A DNA stretch of 55,574 nt, taken from an uncultured archaeon. Its GTDB lineage: Archaea > Iainarchaeota > Iainarchaeia > Iainarchaeales > JAAZKV01. Location: positions 1 through 55,574 of the forward strand of contig CABMEU010000016.1 of NCBI GenBank assembly GCA_902385225.1, given 5' to 3'. The notes under the pieces were generated by a model, which saw nothing but the letters and a program-made list of their open reading frames with translations, was not told where the DNA came from and did no database searches. Numbering within the stretch: position 1 is the first letter of the stretch; each line of letters opens with the position of its first letter. The position numbers and the translations under genes are program-made. Of this stretch, positions 1-9,264 are shown piece after piece.

Positions 1-278
1 ATTCGAAGTCCGCCGGTTAGTTTTGCTATGATTATGTTATAGATTACTGCTGCGATTATTCCGCTTATTGCTCCGCCGATTACTCCAGCAATTATTGCTG
101 CGATTAATCCTACTACTCCTAGTGCGCCGCCTGCCATTGCTACGCCTGGAATTGCAGATGCTATTCCGCCGGCAACAAGTATCATTAGACCTACGATTAT
201 TCCGTATATTAGTCCGGATACTGCCCCAACTTTCAAAGCTGACATATAGTCAACTGCTACTATTGATTGCATTGCCAT
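1..278 (-). CDS. Small Gly/Ala/Ile-rich integral membrane protein, truncated by window edge
   Basis: Minus-strand reading frame MAMQSIVAVDYMSALKVGAVSGLIYGIIVGLMILVAGGIASAIPGVAMAGG..., open to window end; the + ORF 68..280 is its antisense shadow. Confidence 0.7.
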   Translation of the reverse strand, partial: MAMQSIVAVDYMSALKVGAVSGLIYGIIVGLMILVAGGIASAIPGVAMAGGALGVVGLIAAIIAGVIGGAISGIIAAVIYNIIIAKLTGGLR

Positions 279-334
279 GATATCATCTCCCTTGCCAAAT
301 TTTGGCATGATGCTGTTATACTAAAAAAAAACCA

Positions 335-628
335 TTATTTAATGCTTTCTTTTAGCGCTTTAACGAGCTTTTCAGCCGCTTTCTTTGCTTTTTCTTCTTC
401 CCGCTCTCCGCGCACAAGTAGTTTTCCCGAAGGGAAGAGGGAAATTGTAACATTATTCATGCGCGCCATTAGGAGTACTTTTGAGCTCATTTCAATTGTT
501 GCAACCGTTGAAATTTCTCTTTCAGCAGTACCTAACTCCACGTGGAGTTCTTTTTTTGGTAAAAACTCGTATGCCATTTTGTTTCGGCAGGGTTTTCCTG
601 TATAATCGCTTAATTCCACATCTCTCAC
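335..628 (-). CDS. Hypothetical protein with TBP-half-repeat-like segment (NVTISLFPSGKLLVRGEREEEKAKKAAEKLV)
   Basis: ORF just downstream of the ThiI-like gene, same strand; resembles TBP-fold strand-helix by eye. Confidence 0.6.
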   Translation of the reverse strand: MRDVELSDYTGKPCRNKMAYEFLPKKELHVELGTAEREISTVATIEMSSKVLLMARMNNVTISLFPSGKLLVRGEREEEKAKKAAEKLVKALKESIK

Positions 629-639
629 CAGTTAATTCT

Positions 640-1326
640 TTACTTGCACGCCCCAATTATTTGCTTTGGCATTTCAATTTCTTTATCAGTGCTCTCAATC
701 CGCAGTTTTCCCGCAGCTTTCTCAACAAGCCCGCTCATATTGCAGTGCGCTTCCTGTTTCTCAACATCCGCAAGAGTGCTTTTTGTTTTTGCGTTTCCGC
801 TCGCGAGCGCGTCGCACATCTCTGGTCCCTTTGATGCCTCAAAGTAGCCGTACTCTCGGCTCTTGTTAATGATTTCCTGCTTGTTCATGAATAAAACAGG
901 CCGCAGGATTTCAATTTTTGTTGCCTGATTAATATTATTTAAGTTGCTTAGTGTTTGCGAGCTCACTTGCCCCAAGCTCTCCCCTGTAATTAAAAATTTT
1001 GCCCCGCGCTGCTGGGCAATTTTCTCTGCGGTGCGCATCATAAAGCGCTTCATTAAAACAAAATAATATTCGCGGTATGAGTTCTTCGCGATTTCATTAA
1101 GCATTTCTCCCGCCTCAACCACAATCATCTCGCGAAGCCCGAGCATTTTGCAAAGTAAGAGCGATTTTAGTTCCGCGGAGTCATCAGTGAAGGGTTCCTG
1201 CGAGAAATGAACTGCAGTAAGTTCGTAGCCTTTTTCAAGCGCAAGCTTTCCGGATACAGGCGAATCAATTCCGCCTGAGATTAGAAGCAATGCTTTCGGA
1301 TTTTGGGTTTGCGCAGGGGTTTTCAT
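640..1326 (-). CDS. ThiI-like tRNA sulfurtransferase PP-loop domain protein (no N-terminal THUMP)
   Basis: SGGIDSPVSGKLALEKG PP-loop, TGESLGQVSSQTLSNL motif, PEMC cysteine. Confidence 0.85.
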   Translation of the reverse strand: MKTPAQTQNPKALLLISGGIDSPVSGKLALEKGYELTAVHFSQEPFTDDSAELKSLLLCKMLGLREMIVVEAGEMLNEIAKNSYREYYFVLMKRFMMRTAEKIAQQRGAKFLITGESLGQVSSQTLSNLNNINQATKIEILRPVLFMNKQEIINKSREYGYFEASKGPEMCDALASGNAKTKSTLADVEKQEAHCNMSGLVEKAAGKLRIESTDKEIEMPKQIIGACK

Positions 1327-1410
1327 AATTAAGTATTACTTGGAAAAGTTAATTAATTATGGGTTGAGAGTATTCCTTTGAATGTGCTTCTTTATTGCGG
1401 GCTCTTGAGT

Positions 1411-2004
1411 TTATACAAGGGGTATGAATAGGAGTTTTCCTTCTTTCACTCCCGCAAATATTAGTTTCTCAGCTCTTCGGTTTGTCAACTGCAGGATTTG
1501 GCTGCTGTAAATTGTTATTATTTCATGCGTACCTTCGGGGGTTTTGCCTAACCTCTTTGCGGCGAGATTAATTACGCTGTTTACTTTTGCACTGCTTTTG
1601 CTTGCTAGTACCTCCGCCAGTGTTGGGAATTTACTTACCTGCATGAATAGCACATGTTCTCCTGCCGCATAAAGCATTGGTGCCTGAAAAGTGTATTTTG
1701 CTTCCTTGCTAGCCGCATTATATTCTGCGACTGCCTGTTTTACTTGGGATATTACTTCCGCGGCGCTTTCATTTCTTGCGAGTTTTATCGCCACTTGTCT
1801 CCTGTGCGGGTTAATGTGCTGAACACTGAGTTTTCTTATTCCTCTCCCTTCTTCAACCGCAGTCCCTTTCGCCAAGTCTCCTTTGCGGCGGATTAGTCTT
1901 GGGAGTCTTTCAATTGCTTTTTGTGCCTCAGGTTTACCCATCGCTCCAAACTGGCCTCTTATGTGTGCAACTACCTTATTAGTTAGCATTCCTCGCGGCA
2001 TCAA
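1411..2004 (-). CDS. Hypothetical protein
   Basis: 197-aa ORF filling the gap between neighbours. Confidence 0.6.
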   Translation of the reverse strand: MMPRGMLTNKVVAHIRGQFGAMGKPEAQKAIERLPRLIRRKGDLAKGTAVEEGRGIRKLSVQHINPHRRQVAIKLARNESAAEVISQVKQAVAEYNAASKEAKYTFQAPMLYAAGEHVLFMQVSKFPTLAEVLASKSSAKVNSVINLAAKRLGKTPEGTHEIITIYSSQILQLTNRRAEKLIFAGVKEGKLLFIPLV

Positions 2005-2067
2005 ATATTATTGTTTTAGGAAGTATTTATTGGTTGGTTTGGGGGATTAAAAAAACTAGAAAAAGAA

Positions 2068-2096
2068 TCAGAAAAGGATAAGCAACTTTGCTTACC
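2068..2096 (-). terminator. Hairpin plus T-rich tract after aIF5A
   Basis: Minus strand GGTAAGCAA-AG-TTGCTTATCC followed by TTTTCTGATTCTTTTTC. Confidence 0.4.
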
Positions 2097-2493
2097 TTTT
2101 TCTTACAATTTTAACTGCGTTGCCGTATTTCTGGTACTCAATCGCGTCCCCGCTCTTTAATGCAGGTATTCCGCTTTCAGCGTCAGGCTTTGGCGCGTCA
2201 AATGTTTCGTAGGAATTAACATCCATTATCTGGATTACTTCTCCAACTATAGCAACAACTGTCGCGTCGGCTTTTGGAACGATTGGGATTTCTACTTCCC
2301 CGTCTGTTCCCTTCAGTAATCCTCTCTTTTGTCCTGTGAAAATATTAAATGCGGTTACTCTTACTTTTGCCGCTCCGTGTTTTCCCGGCTTTGATTTTTC
2401 AACTGATTTTACCTGGCATACTTCCCCGTCAATGAGTACTAAGTGCCCTGGTTTTAGCGATCCTGCCTGCTCAAACTTCTTTTCGTCAACCAT
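2092..2493 (-). CDS. eif5a: Translation initiation factor 5A (aIF5A)
   Basis: KSKPGKHGAAKVRVTAFNIFTGQKR: hypusine-loop region; start at MVDEKKF. Confidence 0.93.
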   Translation of the reverse strand: MVDEKKFEQAGSLKPGHLVLIDGEVCQVKSVEKSKPGKHGAAKVRVTAFNIFTGQKRGLLKGTDGEVEIPIVPKADATVVAIVGEVIQIMDVNSYETFDAPKPDAESGIPALKSGDAIEYQKYGNAVKIVRKR

Positions 2494-2633
2494 TTTGTTC
2501 ACCCTTCAAGTATAACTGTTAAACAAGTTAGCAAAGTTGGGTTTAAAAATCATGGGGTGGGGGTGGCTTTGTAGATTAATGCTTTTGGCGTTGGGTCTGT
2601 AGATTAATATACTATTAATTTCTATGTTTAATC

Positions 2634-2810
2634 TTAGCTTCTAAGTAGTTTAAATATTATGCCAACAAAGGCTACAATATCAACTAATGAGAGAATTATC
2701 TTAGTTGTCAAATTAAGGTTTGAACCAGTTACTATTGCCGCACCAATAACTGAATCAATTAATGCTACAATTATGCCCTTAACTAATTTAATAAAATCAG
2801 TCATAACCAT
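2634..2810 (-). CDS. Small two-helix membrane protein (58 aa)
   Basis: MVMTDFIKLVKGIIVALIDSVIGAAIVTGSNLNLTTKIILSLVDIVAFVGIIFKLLRS; starts 14 nt after the GHKL ATPase stop. Confidence 0.6.
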   Translation of the reverse strand: MVMTDFIKLVKGIIVALIDSVIGAAIVTGSNLNLTTKIILSLVDIVAFVGIIFKLLRS

Positions 2811-2823
2811 ATTTTCCCTAATA

Positions 2824-4947
2824 TCATTTTTCTCCCTTTTTAGGCAGAACTTCAGGAGTCCCAAGTTTAGCTTCAAACAAAGGAGTCTTTTTTAATGTCC
2901 TTCTTACCCCAAGGAAATCTGCGAATTTTGACTTAGTTTTACGCATTAAGTCATGCCAGCTTTGCTTGTCCAGTCGTCCATCTGCTTGGAGTTTTTTGAA
3001 TGCTTTTGAGTTTGAAGATGAGAGTTTCAAATCATCAGCAACAAGAATTATTTGATATTCCTCAGGAAAGTCTCTCAAAAATGTTTTGTGTTTTTCGAAG
3101 AATTCAGAAAAAACATCATCATACGCGTTTAGGCGATCCCAATCTTCATCCGCGAAGGTATGGCGTGGCGGTTTTATTTCCACTATTTTTATTGAACTGT
3201 CAGCATTAATTAAAACAAAGTCGGGTCGTCTATTTGCATATTCTCCAATGGTGCTGGTTGATATTTCCATTTTCTTCTCTTTTTTGTACCAACCCTCAAA
3301 CGCCTCGCGGAATGTTTCTAACTGTTGATTTGCAGTTAATACTTCCCAACTTGCATCTATAATCCATGGAGCCCGTTCCAATATCTTTTGCAAGAATGGT
3401 TCATCTGTGTCATCTGAGTTTATTGCACCTTCAAAAGTATCTAATACACGCAACTTTTCTTCGACAACCTGCCCATATGATGCAAGTTCAGCTATATGTG
3501 CTGTTCTAAATACATTAAACAATTCTGCGGCATCAATTTTTCCATTTTTAGCTAATTCTTCGATTTTTTTAAAGGTATCAACCAGAAGTTTATGGGGTGC
3601 AACTGACATAATTATTTCAGAAAGATCCTTAACATATTCTTCATCAGCCAAGTCGTCTTCAGATGCAAAACTCCCTATTTTTTCTCCAAGTTCTTTAACT
3701 GCATCTTGAAGCTCTGGATCAGCATATCTTTTTTTTGATTCAGCCACTAAATCTGATGCTTTCAGGAATTCCTCTTTTACTTTTAACCTTCGTGGCATTC
3801 TCCCCTTTTTTGCAACTTCTTTTATTATATTTTGACCCCAAGTAGTAAATGCACGTCCTAACTCAGAACTCCAAAGTATGTCTTGCCGATCAGTTTGTAT
3901 TAAATCTTCTTTATCATCCAGCCAATCTGCATATAATTCACCAACTAAATATGAACGTGCTACAAATTCTCCAGTAAATCCTGCTGGCAGTCCAAAGTCT
4001 CGAGTAATAGCCGCAAGTTTACCACGCGCATAAATTCTTATGCCTGCAAATTCAGGATTGTTATATTTTTCTTTTGCAAGACCTACCCACCCAGTAACTG
4101 GCAAACGATCTTTAATTTCGCCCTCTTTGTGATCTTCCATTGAATCAAATTCAACAATAACAGGTCTTTCATTAACAACTATTTTTGTCCCTGCCATAAC
4201 GGGTATGTCTTGACAAGAAACTACAAAAGAATCTTCTGGTTCTTCTTTTGTGTCCTCAACTTTTATTTCAAAATCTTTGGCGCACAGCCCAAATCGCGAG
4301 CTTAATTGACGCGCAAATGTTTCTCTATCGGGCACAATCTTCGGCAAGAAATTCCTAAGCCTAATTATTGTTCCAGGCAGAGAATCCCATTTTTTATTGT
4401 CACTTAATGGATTTGGATGGTATTCATCATTTCGCTCAGATGTTTTTCCAACGATTGAATCGTAGTCAAGTTCAAAGTGACACACTTCATAACCTTTTGA
4501 CTTTTTGTTTCCACCAGCAGAGCGTACTTCAATAGTTTTACAAACTCCAAATGGCGCAAGTTTTCCTATCCCTTTTCTTCCTGTGACAAGTCTTTTTTTA
4601 GTTCTTGACTTTTCACCCAAATTCTTTATTTCTCTTCTGTCAAGCCCAACTCTTAAATAAAATTCATTTGCCTCCTCAGGTGTCATTCCATGCCCATCAT
4701 CAATAACCTCTATGTCAAACCCTCTTTGTTCAACTTGCCCATTTCTTTTTTTTGTTGCAAGCGCTTTTCCAAATGGAACCTTTACAATAATGTGCTCTGC
4801 ATCAGCATCATAAGAATTAGATATTAATTCAGCAACAACAGCCGATATTTTATCATAAAGCTTTAAACCCAGTTTATCTACTATTTTTCGCTCGATGTGC
4901 ATAGTATATTCGTCGCTTATTGGAATTTTTTTATTAGCTTCTGTCAT
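2824..4947 (-). CDS. GHKL (HSP90/MORC-like) ATPase with C-terminal PD-(D/E)XK-like nuclease domain; R-M partner
   Basis: ELISNSYDADA (N box), DDGHGMTPEE, GRKGIGKLAPFG; C-term RPDFVL-x8-VEIKPP; start MTEANKK chosen over the 5058 ORF start. Confidence 0.8.
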   Translation of the reverse strand: MTEANKKIPISDEYTMHIERKIVDKLGLKLYDKISAVVAELISNSYDADAEHIIVKVPFGKALATKKRNGQVEQRGFDIEVIDDGHGMTPEEANEFYLRVGLDRREIKNLGEKSRTKKRLVTGRKGIGKLAPFGVCKTIEVRSAGGNKKSKGYEVCHFELDYDSIVGKTSERNDEYHPNPLSDNKKWDSLPGTIIRLRNFLPKIVPDRETFARQLSSRFGLCAKDFEIKVEDTKEEPEDSFVVSCQDIPVMAGTKIVVNERPVIVEFDSMEDHKEGEIKDRLPVTGWVGLAKEKYNNPEFAGIRIYARGKLAAITRDFGLPAGFTGEFVARSYLVGELYADWLDDKEDLIQTDRQDILWSSELGRAFTTWGQNIIKEVAKKGRMPRRLKVKEEFLKASDLVAESKKRYADPELQDAVKELGEKIGSFASEDDLADEEYVKDLSEIIMSVAPHKLLVDTFKKIEELAKNGKIDAAELFNVFRTAHIAELASYGQVVEEKLRVLDTFEGAINSDDTDEPFLQKILERAPWIIDASWEVLTANQQLETFREAFEGWYKKEKKMEISTSTIGEYANRRPDFVLINADSSIKIVEIKPPRHTFADEDWDRLNAYDDVFSEFFEKHKTFLRDFPEEYQIILVADDLKLSSSNSKAFKKLQADGRLDKQSWHDLMRKTKSKFADFLGVRRTLKKTPLFEAKLGTPEVLPKKGEK

Positions 4948-4970
4948 AGAAGGATACTTAAATAAAAAGC

Positions 4971-6068
4971 TTAAAATACTGACGAATATGCTTGAATGCA
5001 AGCTTTTGCAACAAGTTTTGCAAATTTGGGGGGCAATGCATTTCCAACCATGGTGCAAGCAGGTTCCATGAATTCAGTATTGATTTTGTACGATTTAGGA
5101 AAGGTTTGAATCAAAGCTGCTTCTCTTACAGAAATAGTTCGTAACTCTTCAGGGTGCCCAAATCGCCCCTTTGAAAGTGTTGTACATCCTCCAGTCATAG
5201 TGGGGGGGGTTTCATCCCAAGCAAGCCGTCCATAAACATTTTGAAATCCTTTGTTTCCTTTCATATGACAAACTGGACGAAGTTTGGTTGGTATCGCAGT
5301 TCTATTCGCTCCTTCGCTTAATGCTTTGAGTCTTTTTATGTTTGCGGGACTCATGTCACGCACTACATTCCATTTAAGTTTTTTTGCCCCCCCATTTTTA
5401 ACTGCTTCGGAGAGAGTCACAACTTTTTTCGAATTGCAATTCTTTAAAGCATCTTTAAGTGTTGCCCACTTTTTTAATTTAAGTTTTGAATTGCCCTTTC
5501 TTGAATGTGTTTGTTTAGGCAATTCTACTTTAAACCCCTTTCCTGCAAGGAGCACTAAACGCTTTCGTGACTGTGGAATCCCATAATCAGCAAGCTGCAA
5601 AACAGCTTTGTTTATTACATACCCCATTTTTTCTAAACGCAAAGTAAATTCATCAAAAATGATGTGTCCTTTTGCTGCAAGCCCAGGAACATTTTCAAGC
5701 ATTACCATTGTTGGATCAATCTCCTCTATGAGGCGTATCATCTCCAACGCCAATGTATTTCGAGGATCTTCTTTTTTATATTTTTCAGTCAACTTGCAAA
5801 AACCCTGACACGGGGGGCACCCTGCAATTAAATCAATCTTTTGTATACCTATCTTTTCAAAAATCTTTTCGGCTGTTAATTTTCTGATGTCCTCGACAAA
5901 AAGTTCAACTTCAGAATTATTAGCGCGATATGTTTCTGCAGAAGGATTATCAACTTCAACTGCAGCTAAAACCTTAAATCCTGCTTTTTTTAATCCAAAA
6001 GTCAGACCCCCCATTCCAGAAAATAAATCTATTGCCGTAAGTTCTCTATTTTGCATTTTATTCACCAT
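4971..6068 (-). CDS. dcm-like: DNA (cytosine-5) methyltransferase
   Basis: DLFSGMGGLTFGL, GCPPCQGF, ENVPGL, QSRKRLVLLAG motifs. Confidence 0.93.
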   Translation of the reverse strand: MVNKMQNRELTAIDLFSGMGGLTFGLKKAGFKVLAAVEVDNPSAETYRANNSEVELFVEDIRKLTAEKIFEKIGIQKIDLIAGCPPCQGFCKLTEKYKKEDPRNTLALEMIRLIEEIDPTMVMLENVPGLAAKGHIIFDEFTLRLEKMGYVINKAVLQLADYGIPQSRKRLVLLAGKGFKVELPKQTHSRKGNSKLKLKKWATLKDALKNCNSKKVVTLSEAVKNGGAKKLKWNVVRDMSPANIKRLKALSEGANRTAIPTKLRPVCHMKGNKGFQNVYGRLAWDETPPTMTGGCTTLSKGRFGHPEELRTISVREAALIQTFPKSYKINTEFMEPACTMVGNALPPKFAKLVAKACIQAYSSVF

Positions 6069-6083
6069 TATTAATAAAACTTT

Positions 6084-6251
6084 TTACAATACACTTTTTA
6101 TTTTCTTTACCTGATTTTCTTCTTTTTCAAGAAGGTCAAGAACTGCAATATCAACAAATTGTCGAGCGCTTCGGTATCTTATTTTCTCTTTCTTAATGAC
6201 ACTCCTAACTCTTGTTAACAATTCTTCATTGATTTTTACTGTCTCAGCCAT
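6084..6251 (-). CDS. Small ribbon-helix-helix-like protein (55 aa), upstream of methyltransferase
   Basis: MAETVKINEELLTRVRSVIKKEKIRYRSARQFVDIAVLDLLEKEENQVKKIKSVL; too short for the ORF track. Confidence 0.65.
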   Translation of the reverse strand: MAETVKINEELLTRVRSVIKKEKIRYRSARQFVDIAVLDLLEKEENQVKKIKSVL

Positions 6252-6259
6252 TTAACCAC

Positions 6260-6295
6260 GGTTACCAATAGTAACTTATAGTTACTATTAGTGAC
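6260..6295. promoter_or_regulatory. Phased pentamer repeats / perfect inverted repeat, candidate operator
   Basis: GTTAC-N5-GTAAC-N5-GTTAC-N5-GTGAC at 6261, 6271, 6281, 6291; AATAGTAACT-TAT-AGTTACTATT at 6267..6289. Confidence 0.6.
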
Positions 6296-6346
6296 TTAAA
6301 GAATATAAAACTATTGTTAGAATAAAAGACAAAAATACCTTTCGTT

Positions 6347-6457
6347 TTATTTTTTTATTTGTTCGTCTATTTTTTTTTGTACAAACTTGGATAGGCTGAG
6401 TGTGGTTTGTTCGATGTATTCTGCTTGGTCTGCGCGGATGGTTGTTGTTTTTGGCAC
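6347..6457 (-). CDS. Possible small RHH-like ORF with GTG start
   Basis: VPKTTTIRADQAEYIEQTTLSLSKFVQKKIDEQIKK; no ATG, low confidence. Confidence 0.35.
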   Translation of the reverse strand: MPKTTTIRADQAEYIEQTTLSLSKFVQKKIDEQIKK

Positions 6458-6497
6458 GTATTCTGGGGGTTTTTTTATTATTAAACACCAAATTTTT

Positions 6498-7415
6498 CTA
6501 CCATTCCAGCTTTTTCCCGTCAATTAGCACTGTTGGTTTCATTAGGATTAGGTCGTTGTGCACTGGGCTTTTGTTTTGTCCGCCAAATCCGGTGTTGTTT
6601 CCAAATGCGATGTGAATTGTTCCGTAAATTTTCTCATCGTGGAGTATATTTCCAATCGGGCTTTTGTGTGCCTTGTTCGTTCCTATCCCAAATTCAGCAA
6701 TCACAAATCCGTTTTCAACTGATTGGAGCGAAACATATGGTTTTGCGGCTTCATTCCATTCCGAGATTTTTCCGTTCTCAATTTTTATCCACGCTTTGTC
6801 GCTTGGTTTAATTAAATCCTTAAAATAGTCAATGAAGATTTCTCCTTCCGCGGTTTCCTCAATTGGGGCGCAGAAGATTTCGCCGTAGGGATAATTTCTT
6901 ACATACCCTTTTGTTTTAGGTGCAAGTCCAATGAGCGGTCTTTTCTTTATTGAAAAAGAAATATTTGTTCCGTGCGGGGTGGTAATTTCCACTTTGCTTT
7001 TTCCTTTCAGCTGGGAAATAATTTTTCGTCCAATCTTTTCAATCTCTTTTGAGTTTGCCTCATTAATTTTCAAAAATATCTCTTCAGTTATTGCGGGGAG
7101 GCTTATTACTCTCGCTCCCTTCTCCACAGCTCGTTTAGTCTCAGGCGCCCATGTAATACTTTTTTTTGTTGGAGCGATAATGATTTTTGCTTTCATCATT
7201 TCCTCAAACGCTTCAGGGATTGGCGCGCTGTTGCTTCTTTCTTCATTAACCATTACCTCTTTGAAAACAACTCCTCTTTTTGCAAGAGTTTCCTTAATCG
7301 CCAAGTAAACAGGATTCGGCTCGTAATCATTAATCAGGAGAACTTTTGAGGTTTTTCTTATTCCAAGTTCGCTAAAAAGCATTTTCTCTGCTGTGAGAAT
7401 TAATTTGTTATCCAT
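6498..7415 (-). CDS. M29-type aminopeptidase (leucyl aminopeptidase/AmpS-like)
   Basis: EFGIGTNKAHKSPIGNILHDEKIYGTIHIAFGNN near C-terminus. Confidence 0.8.
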   Translation of the reverse strand: MDNKLILTAEKMLFSELGIRKTSKVLLINDYEPNPVYLAIKETLAKRGVVFKEVMVNEERSNSAPIPEAFEEMMKAKIIIAPTKKSITWAPETKRAVEKGARVISLPAITEEIFLKINEANSKEIEKIGRKIISQLKGKSKVEITTPHGTNISFSIKKRPLIGLAPKTKGYVRNYPYGEIFCAPIEETAEGEIFIDYFKDLIKPSDKAWIKIENGKISEWNEAAKPYVSLQSVENGFVIAEFGIGTNKAHKSPIGNILHDEKIYGTIHIAFGNNTGFGGQNKSPVHNDLILMKPTVLIDGKKLEW

Positions 7416-7456
7416 GCTCATCAGTTGCAAAAATTATTTAATCTTTTCCACAATAT

Positions 7457-7903
7457 TTAGGGCTCAATATAAAACGCCTGTCTTTTGTATGCTTCAAGTA
7501 CTTTTGCGCTTGGAGGGAAGATATTTTGCGGGATTGCGTTAAGCGGGAACCACATCCATTCGGTTATTTCATCAGGCTCCATTATGTGCACTTCTCCTTT
7601 GTACTCCTTCGCCAAGAATCCAATTGTCACAAAGTGCGCGAATTCGTTCATATCGTTTTGCACGCATAGTACGCGCATTTTTTTTAATATTAGTCCAGTT
7701 TCTTCCTCAAGTTCTCGCGCGGCCCCTTCCTCAAAGCTTTCCCCATATTCAAGTTTTCCGCCGGGCATTGTCCAGGTCCCTTCTCCGTGAAGTTCAGAAT
7801 CAGCTTTTTTCGCGTCCTCATTTCGTTTCCCAAGGAGCACCTTTCCCCCGCGGACAACCATTATTCCAAATCCCACTCCAACGCGTTTCTTTTCTTCTGC
7901 CAT
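7457..7903 (-). CDS. NUDIX hydrolase
   Basis: GGKLEYGESFEEGAARELEEETGL Nudix box. Confidence 0.9.
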   Translation of the reverse strand: MAEEKKRVGVGFGIMVVRGGKVLLGKRNEDAKKADSELHGEGTWTMPGGKLEYGESFEEGAARELEEETGLILKKMRVLCVQNDMNEFAHFVTIGFLAKEYKGEVHIMEPDEITEWMWFPLNAIPQNIFPPSAKVLEAYKRQAFYIEP

Positions 7904-7938
7904 AAAATTCACTTAGAAAAATAATTTTCAATCAAAAT

Positions 7939-8661
7939 TTAAACCAACCCTTTGAGGTATTTTTTTCTTTTAGCCTCGGGAAATTTCTCGATGGCATATC
8001 TCAGCATCGTGCGCGGCATTTGTTTGTAATGTTTTTTTAGGAAATCTTCAAGCACGCCTAGGTCCCGCTTCCCTATTTCGCGCAGCATCCACCCGACCGC
8101 TTTGTGCATTAAATCGTGTCCGTCTTTTTGCAGCAGCTCCGCGACCATAAGCGGTTCAGAGAATTCTTTTCTGTAAATGAAATGATAACACGAAACCATT
8201 GCGATTCGCTTGTCCCAAAGAAGTTCTGAAGTTGCAAGTTTTTTGAGTAATTTTCTTTCCTTTGGGTGGGAAAATAAATATGCTCCGGCAATTTCGTGGG
8301 AGGATAGGTCAACCAAATCCCAATTGTTAATGTATTTTGTATTCGCCAAATAGAAATCAAATATTTCTTTTTGTTCTTCTGGCGTAATTTCCTTGGATTC
8401 AAATTTTTGAATTAAAATAAGTAACGCGCATAATCTTTCTTCATGTATTTTTGAGTGCAATAGTTCCTCTGCTTCTTTAAGTGTAACCTCTCTTCCAAAT
8501 TTCTTCGCAATTCCTCGGGTAACCGGGACTTTTATCCCGTAAAAAATATCTCCCTCCGCGTACTCCCCTTTTCCTGTTTTAAAAAAGCGCTGAAGGTTTT
8601 GTGCCTGTTTTGGGTCAGCGAGGAGTTTGAGTTCGTTTTGGATTTTTGTAAGCGTGCTCAT
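7939..8661 (-). CDS. DNA alkylation repair protein, AlkD-like HEAT-repeat
   Basis: HSKIHEERLCALLILIQKFE, NNWDLVDLSSHEIAGAY, LLQKDGHDLMHKAVGWMLREIGKRD. Confidence 0.85.
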   Translation of the reverse strand: MSTLTKIQNELKLLADPKQAQNLQRFFKTGKGEYAEGDIFYGIKVPVTRGIAKKFGREVTLKEAEELLHSKIHEERLCALLILIQKFESKEITPEEQKEIFDFYLANTKYINNWDLVDLSSHEIAGAYLFSHPKERKLLKKLATSELLWDKRIAMVSCYHFIYRKEFSEPLMVAELLQKDGHDLMHKAVGWMLREIGKRDLGVLEDFLKKHYKQMPRTMLRYAIEKFPEAKRKKYLKGLV

Positions 8662-8740
8662 GCGCATTTATGGGGGTTGCAAAAGTATTTTATTCACTTA
8701 TTTGCTTATTATCTCAAGTAGTTTTGGTTTTGGTGGTTAT

Positions 8741-9190
8741 TTGAATTTCCCAGTGGGCACGGTTGTTTCTAAGGGCGAAACCCCGTATGATTTTGTCTCA
8801 AAAGCGCAGGAGCTTGCCGAGAAGTCCTTTAATGGGTATATTGTTCAGGCCGTTTGCGGGCATTTAGTGGAGGAAGGAGTTATTTTCTTTCGGGAAGGCG
8901 AAATGATTGGGTGTGTTGTTGAGTGCCTTGCTGCTGACAAGACCCTTAAGGGCAACGAAGCCAGGGAATATTTCTTTAATGAGGTTAAAGGAATGGGTTT
9001 TTACCACTGTATTGAGCTAACAAGGAGCCAAGTAGACCTCGTAATGGCGTTTGACGAAAAGATTTTAGGGGATAAAATAAATTTAAAAGAGCTTGCAAAG
9101 CTTATTCCGAGTGCCTTTACGCCTAAGTTCGAGAGGACTAGTGCGCAAAAAAGTGCGCTGGAAGTGTATGGCCTCGGTGACCTAAAATAG
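8741..9190 (+). CDS. DUF2226-like protein
   Basis: FNGYIVQAVCGHLVEEGVIFFREGEMIGCVVECLA; likely TTG start with GGTGG upstream. Confidence 0.6.
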   Translation: MNFPVGTVVSKGETPYDFVSKAQELAEKSFNGYIVQAVCGHLVEEGVIFFREGEMIGCVVECLAADKTLKGNEAREYFFNEVKGMGFYHCIELTRSQVDLVMAFDEKILGDKINLKELAKLIPSAFTPKFERTSAQKSALEVYGLGDLK

Positions 9191-9264
9191 GGTGAGATTT
9201 TAGGAGTAATTGAGAAATAAAGTAAGAATTAGTTTAGGTGGAACGTTTAGGGTTTGTTTTTTTA

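Noticed and set aside
68-280. + strand ORF rich in Leu/Arg
   Set aside because: Antisense of a convincing minus-strand membrane-protein frame; composition is a mirror artefact
4948-5058. N-terminal extension of the GHKL ATPase overlapping the methyltransferase
   Set aside because: The start at 4947 (MTEANKK) fits the non-overlapping operon order; the extension is antisense-free but lacks family-like sequence
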